From positions 1-64,000 of the forward strand of contig JAZKHT010000006.1 of assembly GCA_040385245.1 (NCBI GenBank): a stretch of 64,000 bases of DNA, read 5' to 3'. The translations under genes were made by a program, and so were the position numbers. The notes under the pieces are model-generated. The model did no database searches. It had not been told where the DNA came from and worked only from the letters and a program-made list of their open reading frames with translations. Source of the DNA: JAZKHT01 sp040385245. Its GTDB lineage: Bacteria; Pseudomonadota; Alphaproteobacteria; Rhodobacterales; Rhodobacteraceae. Below, piece by piece: positions 45,412 to 53,240 of this stretch (within the stretch, counting starts at the first letter, position 1; every line of letters starts with the position of its first letter).

Positions 45412-45440
45412 GGACGGCGGCGATTTTCACGCCGCCGTCC
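45412..45440 (-). terminator. Hairpin between Dpp-type binding-protein and permease genes
   Basis: GGACGGCGGCG and CGCCGCCGTCC form a perfect 11-bp stem with a seven-base loop, 13 bases after the binding-protein stop on the minus strand. It is the third case in this window of a strong stem directly behind a binding-protein gene. No T-run follows in the direction of transcription, so partial read-through to the permeases is expected. Confidence 0.75.
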
Positions 45441-45453
45441 CCATCATGCCAGA

Positions 45454-46956
45454 TTACTTGAACTTGATCTGCGAAAGTTGCAGTTCCGAATTCGTGGCGA
45501 TCGACGGCTTGAAGTCCAGCCGTTCCGACACGCGGCTGAAGCCGACCATGTGGAACAGGAAGACATCGGCCACCAGGTCATTGTGAACCTTGGCGAACAC
45601 CGCGCTCCACTTCGGGCCGCGATCCTCGCCGGTGGCGGCCGTCGCCTCGGCGATCATCTTGTCCAGATCGGCGTCGCAAATGCCCGACTGCAGACCTTCG
45701 CAAGCGTACTTGAAGTACATCGAGAACACGGGGTCGCCGCGGTTGTTGTCGTGCATGGCCATGACCATGCGCGGGCCGCGATCTTCGGCGAAGGGCTTGG
45801 AATAGACCTGAATCCATTCCGCGACTTCCATCATCGTCAGCTTCACGTTCAGGCCGACATCGGCGAACATCTGCTGCAACGCCTCGCACACCTCGGTCAC
45901 GTTGGCAAAGTTGCCGGTGCGGCAGACCATTTCGATCTCGGTGTCGACCGAAACGCCTGCGGCTTTGGCTTCTTCGACCAGGGCCTTGGCACCTTCGGGA
46001 TCGAAGGGCAGGGGGGCCAGGTCGCCGTTGAACCCAAGGGTCGACGGGGGCACCATGTGGGTGGCCTTGATCGCATCGGCCGGGATCAGGGTGCCAAGGA
46101 AGGCATCACGGTCCACCGCCATGTTCATCGCCTTGCGGATGCGGATGTCGTCCAGCGGGGCCACGCCCTGATCGACGCGCAGATAAGTGGTTTCCGAGTT
46201 CGGATACGAGAAGTCAGTCGCCGGGTTGGTCGCATCGTTCTGATTGATCAGCGGCACGATGTCCGCCTCGCCCGTCTGCACCATGGCCGCGCGCACAGCA
46301 TCGTCCGAGCGGAAGATGTAGGTGGCTTTGGTCACAGCGGGCTGTTCACCCCAATAGCCGTCACGGCGGTCCAGCACGATGGACTGGCCCGCATTCCATT
46401 CGGACAGGACATAAGGTCCGGTGCCGACGGGGGTGCGGGTGAATTCCAGCGGGGTTTCGGCCGGAACGATGGTCAGCGTTGACATCAGCAACGGCAGGAT
46501 CGGCTGGGCCGGGTCTGACGAGATGTCGATGGTGGTGTCATCCACCACTTCGGCGGTGATCTTCATGCCGCCAAAGAACTTGGCCCCGATTTCGCAGGTC
46601 AGCTTGTCGGACAGCGTCCGCTCGATCGAGTGTTTGACATCGTCGGCACCAAAGGCCGACCCGTCCGAGAACGTGACGCCGGGGTGCAGCTTGAACCGCC
46701 AGGTGTCGGCATCGACCGATTCCCAACTGTCAGCCAGACGCGGCTTCAGCCCGCCGCCCGCTGTATCGAGTTCGGTCAGCGTTTCCGAGATGTTTTGCAA
46801 AAGCACGCGGCCGATGTTCGACTGCGAGGACATGCAAGGTTCGACGACCTCAAGCTCTTCGTTGAGGACGATGGTGATATCGGTGTCGGCGGCAAAGGCC
46901 GGGGCGGCGAAAGCAGCAAGTGCAATTCCCCCCAACAGTCGTGCAGTGGTGCGCAT
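45454..46956 (-). CDS. Periplasmic solute-binding protein, family 5 (Dpp/Opp type)
   Basis: The 500-residue protein has a Sec signal (LLGGIALAAFAAPAFAA) and family 5 motifs: LKPRLADSWESVDADTWRF, HPGVTFSDGSAFGADDVK, GTGPYVLSEW and RKAMNMAVDRDAF. Members bind peptides, but many alphaproteobacterial ones bind oligosaccharides, sugar acids or other small molecules. The operon is next to uronate catabolism and carries the same operator as its GntR regulator, so the ligand is more likely a uronate-containing saccharide or a sugar acid. AAGGAGG just before the ATG is a strong ribosome site. Confidence 0.92.
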   Translation of the reverse strand: MRTTARLLGGIALAAFAAPAFAADTDITIVLNEELEVVEPCMSSQSNIGRVLLQNISETLTELDTAGGGLKPRLADSWESVDADTWRFKLHPGVTFSDGSAFGADDVKHSIERTLSDKLTCEIGAKFFGGMKITAEVVDDTTIDISSDPAQPILPLLMSTLTIVPAETPLEFTRTPVGTGPYVLSEWNAGQSIVLDRRDGYWGEQPAVTKATYIFRSDDAVRAAMVQTGEADIVPLINQNDATNPATDFSYPNSETTYLRVDQGVAPLDDIRIRKAMNMAVDRDAFLGTLIPADAIKATHMVPPSTLGFNGDLAPLPFDPEGAKALVEEAKAAGVSVDTEIEMVCRTGNFANVTEVCEALQQMFADVGLNVKLTMMEVAEWIQVYSKPFAEDRGPRMVMAMHDNNRGDPVFSMYFKYACEGLQSGICDADLDKMIAEATAATGEDRGPKWSAVFAKVHNDLVADVFLFHMVGFSRVSERLDFKPSIATNSELQLSQIKFK

Positions 46957-47064
46957 TGGTATCCTCCTTGTTCACAGCGGTGTTTTCATTGACCGGACGT
47001 GCTGTTGCGCCCGGTCCCCCTGTCTGCTGTCCGGTGGTCTCCTCCCCGGGCAGCATCAGGCATT

Positions 47065-47078
47065 ACTGATATATTAGT
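47065..47078. promoter_or_regulatory. Palindromic operator for the GntR regulator, importer promoter
   Basis: ACTGATATATTAGT differs in one base from the perfect palindrome at 38760-38773. It lies 109 bases before the binding-protein start in an AT-rich patch, where it can overlap the promoter. This supports joint control of importer and sugar-acid operon. Confidence 0.75.
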
Positions 47079-47154
47079 GCATTTGATCCATAGGTAACAC
47101 AGACACTTGATGCACAGTGATACAATTTCGCTATCAGTCGCACTGTCCCGGCTA

Positions 47155-48081
47155 TCAAACCGGGGGTGTTTCGCTACGGTCTGGCCGCACGGTCTTGCGC
47201 GAGGCGGCCATCAGCAGGGTTGAGACAAAGATGAAGGCCGCGCCGATCCCGGTCGATATTCCGGCCATTTCGCCAAAGAAGGAAAAGGCCAGCAGCGCGA
47301 CCAGCGGCAGGCGCAGAAAGTCGATCGGGGCCACCAGCGACGCATCGGCCAATTGAAAGGCGCGGGTGACGGCGGTCTGGTTCAGCGCGCCAAGCGCCCC
47401 TTGCAGCGCCAGCAGCCCCCATTGCGTCGGGGTCGGCGTCGTCCAGAAATACAGCGCCGGCAGCAGTGCCAGAGGTACCGAGACGATCAGGTTCCACGCC
47501 ACCAGCGTGTCGGTGCTGTCGCGTCTCGCCATCACTTTCAGCATCAACTGGATGACCGCCGTCAGCAGCGCCCCCAGCAACGCCAAGGCCAGCGCGGGCG
47601 AGATAAGGGCCATGCCCTGCGTCCAGTCGGGCCGCAGCACGACTATCACCCCGATAAATCCCAAGGCTGCCGCGAGCATCCGAACCGGGCGCAGCGATTC
47701 GCCCAATAGGGCCCAGGCACCCAGCGTGACGAACAGCGGCGCGGCAAATCCGATCGAGGTGACATCCGCCAAAGGTGCCGCCCCAAGCGCCGCGAAAACC
47801 GCGACCAAGGACCCCAGTTTCAGCGCAGCGCGCAGAACGTGCATCAGCCGGTATTCGGTCTTCAGCATCGCCGGACGCTTCAGAATCCAAGGCAGCATCG
47901 CCATCAAACCAAAGGTGGTGCGGGTCAGCCCGATAACAAAAGGATGCACTTCGCGCGCCAAAAGGCGCACAATGACGGCGTCGGCAGCATTGATGAAGGC
48001 CACACCCAGCATCAGCACCACGCCGATCAGCGCGGCCCGGTCGCGGGCGCGGTCATCGCCGTTGTGATCTGCCTGGCCCAT
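47155..48081 (-). CDS. DMT-superfamily EamA-type membrane transporter
   Basis: The 308-residue protein has ten predicted membrane helices in two EamA repeats (about 15-145 and 160-290), with LGAAPLADVTSIGFAAPLFVT and the second-repeat counterpart FQLADASLVAPIDFLRLP. Family members usually export metabolites or amino acids. I start at 48081 (MGQADHNG), with GGGGGTGG upstream; a longer frame to 48270 runs through the intergenic control region. It is transcribed towards the importer operon but separated from it by a 198-base gap with its own operator, so it is probably separate. Confidence 0.88.
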   Translation of the reverse strand: MGQADHNGDDRARDRAALIGVVLMLGVAFINAADAVIVRLLAREVHPFVIGLTRTTFGLMAMLPWILKRPAMLKTEYRLMHVLRAALKLGSLVAVFAALGAAPLADVTSIGFAAPLFVTLGAWALLGESLRPVRMLAAALGFIGVIVVLRPDWTQGMALISPALALALLGALLTAVIQLMLKVMARRDSTDTLVAWNLIVSVPLALLPALYFWTTPTPTQWGLLALQGALGALNQTAVTRAFQLADASLVAPIDFLRLPLVALLAFSFFGEMAGISTGIGAAFIFVSTLLMAASRKTVRPDRSETPPV

Positions 48082-48355
48082 TCCACCCCCTGTCGGGCCA
48101 CGCGGCCCCCGATGCCAAGACCATCGCGCAAATTCGGACTTATTGTCAACTGTATTGGTTGTTGTATTGGGGGCGAACCGGGATGAAAATAAAAAACACT
48201 GTAAAAACATATATATAAACTTGCTTGATGCGCAAAGTTTACCTTGGCGGTTACTTTTCCAACTTGACAACTACTCAGTTTGACGCGACCTTTTCCCCGT
48301 TGCCAGCCGCGATGGGTGTCTTCTGTGATGCCCCTGCGTGAGATGAGGATGCCAG
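48082..48355. promoter_or_regulatory. Divergent control region between the EamA gene and the BNR-protein operon
   Basis: This 274-base gap is AT-rich in its middle. TGTATTGG occurs twice as a direct repeat (48151-48158 and 48163-48170), 12 bases apart. TTGTCAA at 48144-48150 and TTGACAA at 48264-48270 are inverted copies far apart; the second contains TTGACA, a good -35 box for the rightward operon, but its -10 partner is weak. The reverse strand has TTGACA for the EamA gene. Regulator identity is unknown; the FCD regulator encoded at 52521-53240 is a candidate. Confidence 0.45.
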
Positions 48356-49522
48356 ATGACCCCCGATTCATCCGTGACCGCCGACCTTTCGCCTGCCGGT
48401 ATTGCCGCCGCCATGACCGGGCGTCTGACAACCGTCGCCCCCGGCCGGGTTGAAGCGGTGCTGCCCTCGCCGTGTGTGCAGAATCATGCGGCGTTCCTGT
48501 CGCGGGACGGTGCAGGCGTTCTGGAATGCCTGTGGTTCGGTGGCGCGTTGGAGGGCAAGTCCGACATCTGCATCTACCGGTCGCGTCTTTTGGCCGACGG
48601 GTGGACCGAAGCCGAACAGTTGACCGACGATCCGGCCCGGTCTGAACAGAACCCGGTCCGCTTTCATGCGCCTGACGGGCGGGCGCTGCTGTTTCACACC
48701 GCACAACCTGGCGGCAATCAGGATGAGTGTTTGGTGCGGATGCGTCAGGACGGTCGGGCCCCCGTCGATCTGCCCCTGCCGCGCGGCAGTTTCGTGCGCG
48801 GGCAGGTCCATGTCCGGGCCGATGGCGCGTGGCTGTTGCCGCTGTTTCACTGCGTCCCGAAACCCGGCGCGCGCTGGACGGGGCGGCATGATACGGCATC
48901 GGTCGCCGTCACGCAGGACGGAGGTGTGACCTGGCGGTTGGTGGGTGTTCCCGGTTCCACCGGTTGCGTGCATATGACGCTGGTCGATCTGGGGCAAAAG
49001 CGGCTGGCCGCCTTTTTCCGCCGCCGTCAGGCCGACGCGGTTTACCGCACCGACAGCAGCGATGGGGGCGAAAGCTGGTCTGTGCCGGTGGCGACGGATG
49101 TGCCCAACAACAATTCATCCATCTCGGTGATCCGTCTGGTGGATGGTCGCCTTGCCATGGCCTGCAATCCGGTCAATGCCGACATGAGTGCGGATCGCCG
49201 CGTGTCCCTCTATGACGAACTTGGCCCCGATGACCGCCCCGAGGCGGACGGCGGCTGTGCCCCGATCTGGGGTGTTCCGCGCGCGCCGATGGTGCTGGCG
49301 CTGTCGTCCGATGAAGGGCGCAGCTTTCCCCATCGCATCGTGGTGCAGGATGGCCCCGGCACCTGCCTGACCAACGACAGTCTGGACGGGCGCAACAAGG
49401 AGCTGTCCTATCCCTTCCTGCATCAGGCCGCCGACGGCACGCTCGACCTTGCCTATACGCTGCACCGCCGCGCCATAAAACACGTCCGGCTTTCGCCTGA
49501 CCACTTCAAGGAAACGCAATGA
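48356..49522 (+). CDS. BNR/Asp-box beta-propeller protein (sialidase-like fold)
   Basis: The 388-residue protein has at least three Asp-box repeats: TQDGGVTW (186-193), SSDGGESW (234-241) and a further SSDEGRSF near 315-322. These mark a sialidase-like beta-propeller. There is no signal peptide and no clear YRIP sialidase motif, so it is probably cytoplasmic and not a true sialidase. It is the first gene of a run with a PdxA2-like dehydrogenase, a lyase and an alcohol dehydrogenase, and overlaps the next gene by four bases. It may be a lactonase or hydrolase feeding that pathway; this is inference. Confidence 0.8.
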   Translation: MTPDSSVTADLSPAGIAAAMTGRLTTVAPGRVEAVLPSPCVQNHAAFLSRDGAGVLECLWFGGALEGKSDICIYRSRLLADGWTEAEQLTDDPARSEQNPVRFHAPDGRALLFHTAQPGGNQDECLVRMRQDGRAPVDLPLPRGSFVRGQVHVRADGAWLLPLFHCVPKPGARWTGRHDTASVAVTQDGGVTWRLVGVPGSTGCVHMTLVDLGQKRLAAFFRRRQADAVYRTDSSDGGESWSVPVATDVPNNNSSISVIRLVDGRLAMACNPVNADMSADRRVSLYDELGPDDRPEADGGCAPIWGVPRAPMVLALSSDEGRSFPHRIVVQDGPGTCLTNDSLDGRNKELSYPFLHQAADGTLDLAYTLHRRAIKHVRLSPDHFKETQ

Positions 49523-50463
49523 TCGGCATCACCCTTGGCGACCCCGCCGGCGTCGGCCCCGAAGTCACGCTGAAAGCCGTGGCCGAAATGGCGGCAGAAG
49601 ACCGGGCGCAGACCCGCATCTTCGGCAATCTTGAAACGTTGCAGATCGCGGCGCAGACGCTGGGCCTGTCGTTGCGCCCAGGCATCGACGTGGCTGTGAC
49701 CGACCTGCCGATCGAGGGCGGGCCGCTGCCCGTTGGCAAGGTTGATCCACGCGCCGGGGATGCGTCGTTCCGGTTCATCGAATCGGCGGTGCGCGCGGCC
49801 CAGGCCGGGCAGATCGGCTGCATTGTCACCGCCCCCATCAGCAAAGAGGCGCTGAACGCGGCCGGGCACCATTACGATGGCCACACCGGGATGCTGTCGG
49901 CGCTGACGGGCGGCAAGGCCTTCATGCTGCTGGCATCGGACCGGCTGAAGGTGATCCACGCCACCACCCATGTCAGCCTGAAGGACGCGATTTCCCGCAT
50001 CACGCCGGACCGCATTCTGGAAACCATCCGCGTCGGCAATGACCATCTGAAACGCATCGGGATCAAGGCCCCGCGCATCGCTGTCGCGGGGCTTAACCCG
50101 CATTGCGGCGAAGGGGGTTTGTTCGGGGAAGAAGATACGCTGATGATCGCCCCGGGCGTCGCCCGCGCTCAGGCCGAAGGCATCGACGTGCATGGCCCGA
50201 TTTCCGCCGACACGCTGTTTTACCGCGCCTACAACGGGGCCTTTGACCTTGTGGTCGCGAATTACCACGATCAGGGTCACATCCCGATGAAGCTGATCGC
50301 CTTTGACACGGCGGTGAACGTGTCCGTCGGCTTGCCCATTGATCGCACTTCAGTGGACCACGGCACCGCGTTCGACATCGCCGGCAAGGGAATTGCCAAA
50401 CATATCAACATGCAATGCGCCATCGCCTATGCCCGCAGGCTGGTGGCCGGAGACCGGACATGA
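49519..50463 (+). CDS. pdxA2: PdxA2-like 4-phospho-acid-sugar 3-dehydrogenase
   Basis: The 314-residue NAD- and metal-dependent enzyme of the 4-hydroxythreonine-4-phosphate dehydrogenase family has GITLGDPAGVGPEV at the start, HYDGHTGMLSAL near 116-127, and YHDQGHIPMK near 252-261 with the metal-binding His and Asp residues. PdxA2 paralogues work with DUF1537 kinases: the kinase makes D-threonate or D-erythronate 4-phosphate and PdxA2 oxidatively decarboxylates it to dihydroxyacetone phosphate. A DUF1537-type kinase is encoded 2.8 kb away, which supports this role rather than vitamin B6 synthesis. ATGA overlaps on both sides tie it into the operon. Confidence 0.87.
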   Translation: MIGITLGDPAGVGPEVTLKAVAEMAAEDRAQTRIFGNLETLQIAAQTLGLSLRPGIDVAVTDLPIEGGPLPVGKVDPRAGDASFRFIESAVRAAQAGQIGCIVTAPISKEALNAAGHHYDGHTGMLSALTGGKAFMLLASDRLKVIHATTHVSLKDAISRITPDRILETIRVGNDHLKRIGIKAPRIAVAGLNPHCGEGGLFGEEDTLMIAPGVARAQAEGIDVHGPISADTLFYRAYNGAFDLVVANYHDQGHIPMKLIAFDTAVNVSVGLPIDRTSVDHGTAFDIAGKGIAKHINMQCAIAYARRLVAGDRT

Positions 50464-51365
50464 CCCATCAGATTGGCGGCGTGAATTGCGCCGCAGCCAC
50501 CCCCGTCGGCGCGGATGGCGCACCGGATCTGGCGCTGTTCACCGCCCATTGCCGCGCTCTGCTGGACGAAGGCTGTCATGGCCTTGCCATTCTTGGCACG
50601 ACGGGCGAGGCGAACAGTTTCGCCGTGTCCGAACGCAAGGCCCTGCTTGAGGCGGCGCTTGGGGCGGGCGTGCGCGGGGACCAGCTTCTTCCCGGCACAT
50701 CGGCGTGCAACATCACCGAAACCATCGCCCTGACGAAACATGCGGTCGATCATGGGGCCAAGGGCTGTGTGCTGCTGCCGCCGTTTTACTACAAGGGCGT
50801 CAGCACCGAAGGGCTGTACCGCTTTTACGCCTCGGTGATCGAAGGGGTGGCGGATGACCGGCTGCGGGTGATCCTGTATCACATCCCGCAGGTGACACAG
50901 ATCCCGATCACGCATGACCTGATTGCGCGCCTGCTGGCCGATTTCCCCGGCATCGTCGTCGGCATCAAGGACAGTTCCGGCGACAAGGACAACATGCGCG
51001 CCATGGTCGAGATGTTCCCGGCGCTTGGCGTGCTGGCCGGGGCGGACCCGTTGCTGCTGCCGTTGTTGCAGATGGGCGGGGCCGGGTGCATTACGGCCAC
51101 GTCGAACCTGCGGTCGATGGATTTGCGGGTGATCTGGGACAACTGGCAAAACCTGGACCGCGCGGGCGATGTGGCAAAGGCGCAGGACAGCATCAATGGC
51201 TGGCGCACCCTGACCAACGCCTATGTCCAGCTTCCCACCGTCAAGGCGATGCTGGCCCGGTCGCGCGGTGATCGCGGCTGGCTGCGCCTGCGCGCGCCGC
51301 TGGTTGAGTTGACGCAGGCAGAGGTTGACACCGTCTGGGCCGAAATGGCCCGTTTGGGGGGATGA
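50460..51365 (+). CDS. DHDPS-family lyase
   Basis: The 301-residue class I aldolase-fold enzyme has Schiff-base Lys170 (VGIKDSSGD), Tyr140 (VILYHIPQ) and the carboxylate-binding motif GTTGEANSF (46-54). Relatives cleave or form bonds next to pyruvate (dihydrodipicolinate synthase, N-acetylneuraminate lyase, 2-keto-3-deoxy sugar-acid aldolase). Its place in a catabolic operon points to a retro-aldol or dehydratase reaction on an acid sugar, not lysine synthesis. It overlaps both neighbours by four bases. Confidence 0.87.
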   Translation: MTHQIGGVNCAAATPVGADGAPDLALFTAHCRALLDEGCHGLAILGTTGEANSFAVSERKALLEAALGAGVRGDQLLPGTSACNITETIALTKHAVDHGAKGCVLLPPFYYKGVSTEGLYRFYASVIEGVADDRLRVILYHIPQVTQIPITHDLIARLLADFPGIVVGIKDSSGDKDNMRAMVEMFPALGVLAGADPLLLPLLQMGGAGCITATSNLRSMDLRVIWDNWQNLDRAGDVAKAQDSINGWRTLTNAYVQLPTVKAMLARSRGDRGWLRLRAPLVELTQAEVDTVWAEMARLGG

Positions 51366-52495
51366 CCATGACCAGCACGGTTGCCCGCGCCATCACCCTG
51401 CATCAGCCCAAGCGGCTGGAATTCGGCGCGGGTGCCGCCGCCCGCCTGGGCGAGTTTGCCCAACCCTATGCCCGCATCCTTGTGCTGGCCACGCCCCATA
51501 CGGCGGGGCTTGTGTCCCGCCTTGGCCTGCCTGCCGATGTGACGGTGTTCACCGATGTGCCGCCCGAACCCGATGACGTGGCGTTGGACCATGCGCTGAC
51601 GGTGGCGCGCGCGGTGCGGCCCGATCTGGTCGTGGGTCTGGGTGGCGGCTCGGTGATGGACGTGGCAAAACTGGTGGCCGTCCTGTGGGATGGCGCGCAA
51701 ACGCTGGCCGATGTGATCGGCCCTAACAAGTTGGCGCAACGCCTTTCGGCGCTGGTGCAGGTCGCCACCACCGCAGGCACGGGGTCCGAGGCGGGCATCC
51801 GCGCGCTGGTCACCAATTCCGCGACCAAGGCCAAGATGGCGGTGGAAAGCCCGCTGATGCTGGCCGATCTGGCCATTCTTGACCCGGAGCTGACGTTCAC
51901 CGTGCCCGCTGCCGTCACGGCGGCGACCGGCATCGACGCCATGGCCCATTGTGTCGAGGCGTTCACCAACATCCGCGCGCATGATCTGATCGATGGCTAT
52001 GCCCGGCTTGGGTTTGGTCTGGTGGGCCGCTATCTGGCGCGCTGCGTCGCGAACGGCACCGACGCCGAGGCGCGAGGCGGCATGATGCTGGCCAGCTATT
52101 ATGGCGGCCTGTGTCTTGGTCCCGTCAACACGGCTGCGGGCCATGCGCTTGCCTATCCCTTGGGCACGCGGCTGGGCCTGCCGCACGGGCTGGCGAATGC
52201 CATCATCTTTCCGCATGTTCTGGCCTTCAACGCCCCCGTCCGGCCCGAGAAAACCGCCGAAGTCATGGCGGCACTTGGTCTGACGACGTCCACTGAACCC
52301 GGCGTCGTGCTGGAACAGGCCGCAGGCTTCTGCCGGTCACTCGGGGTCGAGATGCGGCTGTCGGCGCATGGCGCAAAGGCCGACGATCTGGGCCAATGGG
52401 CGGCCGAGGCGCATGCCATCCGCCGTCTGATGGACAACAACCCCCGTGACCTGTCGGTGGCGCAAGTCGAAGGGATCTACCGCGCGGCGTTTTGA
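51362..52495 (+). CDS. Iron-containing alcohol dehydrogenase
   Basis: The 377-residue group III alcohol dehydrogenase has the NAD motif GLGGGSVMDVAK near 95-106 and the metal site GIDAMAHCVEAF (about 183-194, with Asp and His), AAGHALAYPLG and LPHGLANAI, with the further two His. Relatives act on lactaldehyde, 1,3-propanediol, 4-hydroxybutyrate or maleylacetate. In this operon it may reduce an aldehyde product of the upstream lyase, or oxidise the alcohol form of the starting compound. Start overlaps the upstream stop (ATGA). Confidence 0.9.
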   Translation: MTMTSTVARAITLHQPKRLEFGAGAAARLGEFAQPYARILVLATPHTAGLVSRLGLPADVTVFTDVPPEPDDVALDHALTVARAVRPDLVVGLGGGSVMDVAKLVAVLWDGAQTLADVIGPNKLAQRLSALVQVATTAGTGSEAGIRALVTNSATKAKMAVESPLMLADLAILDPELTFTVPAAVTAATGIDAMAHCVEAFTNIRAHDLIDGYARLGFGLVGRYLARCVANGTDAEARGGMMLASYYGGLCLGPVNTAAGHALAYPLGTRLGLPHGLANAIIFPHVLAFNAPVRPEKTAEVMAALGLTTSTEPGVVLEQAAGFCRSLGVEMRLSAHGAKADDLGQWAAEAHAIRRLMDNNPRDLSVAQVEGIYRAAF

Positions 52496-52520
52496 CCGCG
52501 CGGTTTCCGTTCCGTCACGG

Positions 52521-53240
52521 TCAGCGCTGCCCTTCGAACAGGCGGTCGCGCGATCCTTGCAGGTGACGCTGCATCAGGGCGCTGGCTTGTGCCCCGTCGC
52601 GGTCGCGGATGGCGTCATGGATGGCTGCGTGTTCGGCATAGACGCCTTCCAGCCCGCCTGCCGTCTGCTTCAGCGATTGGCCGTGGAACTGCATGCCCAC
52701 GGCGATGTGGCTTTCCAGCGCCTCCATCGCGATGGCGACGTACTGGTTTTCGCTGGCCCGCGCGATGGCAAGGTGAAAGGCGAAATCCGCATCCTCGCGG
52801 TGGCGCTGGCGGGCAGTCGCGTCGCGCATCGCGACCAGTGCGGCGGTGATCGTGGCAAGCGTCTCAGGACGGTGCCGTTCGGCGGCACAGGCGGCGGCGG
52901 CGGGTTCCAGCATCAGGCGGAATTCATAGCAACGGTGCAGCCCGGTGATGTTTTCAACCTGACCGAACCCCAGCGGCTGCCGGATGCCCAATTGCCGCAC
53001 AAAGCTGCCCGCACCCTGCCGGGAATAAATCAGGCCCTGTTCGCGCAGTTTGCGCAGCGCCTCGCGCACGATGGGACGCGACACCTGAAATTCGGCCGCC
53101 AGATCATGTTCAGTCGGCAGGCGTTCATCCGGGCTGTAGGCCCCCGATTTGATGGCGCGGAACATCCGGTCAAAGACCTGTTCCCCCAACGAACGCCTTT
53201 GCCCCGGACCGTCACTTGCACGCTCGGATACGATGTTCAT
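52521..53240 (-). CDS. GntR-family regulator, FCD subgroup (acid-sugar cluster)
   Basis: The 239-residue protein has a winged HTH (about 15-80, with PTEHDLAAEFQVSRPIVREAL) and an FCD effector domain (about 95-225, with metal-ligand candidates in FHLAIARAS, HAAIHDAI and QRHLQG). Its start overlaps the stop of the DUF1537 kinase gene (53237-53240), so it is cotranscribed with and downstream of the kinase. It converges on the BNR-PdxA2 operon. It probably responds to an acid sugar and controls both runs. Confidence 0.92.
   Translation of the reverse strand: MNIVSERASDGPGQRRSLGEQVFDRMFRAIKSGAYSPDERLPTEHDLAAEFQVSRPIVREALRKLREQGLIYSRQGAGSFVRQLGIRQPLGFGQVENITGLHRCYEFRLMLEPAAAACAAERHRPETLATITAALVAMRDATARQRHREDADFAFHLAIARASENQYVAIAMEALESHIAVGMQFHGQSLKQTAGGLEGVYAEHAAIHDAIRDRDGAQASALMQRHLQGSRDRLFEGQR

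Noticed and set aside
45454..46956. Call as a dipeptide-binding protein
   Set aside because: Family 5 proteins bind many ligands, and the shared GntR operator links this one to sugar acids; I left the ligand open.
49519..50463. Call as the vitamin B6 enzyme PdxA
   Set aside because: The family matches, but the catabolic operon and the nearby DUF1537 kinase make the PdxA2 acid-sugar role more likely.
50460..51365. Call as dihydrodipicolinate synthase of lysine synthesis
   Set aside because: Catalytic residues are shared by the whole superfamily; coupling to catabolic genes argues against a lysine role.
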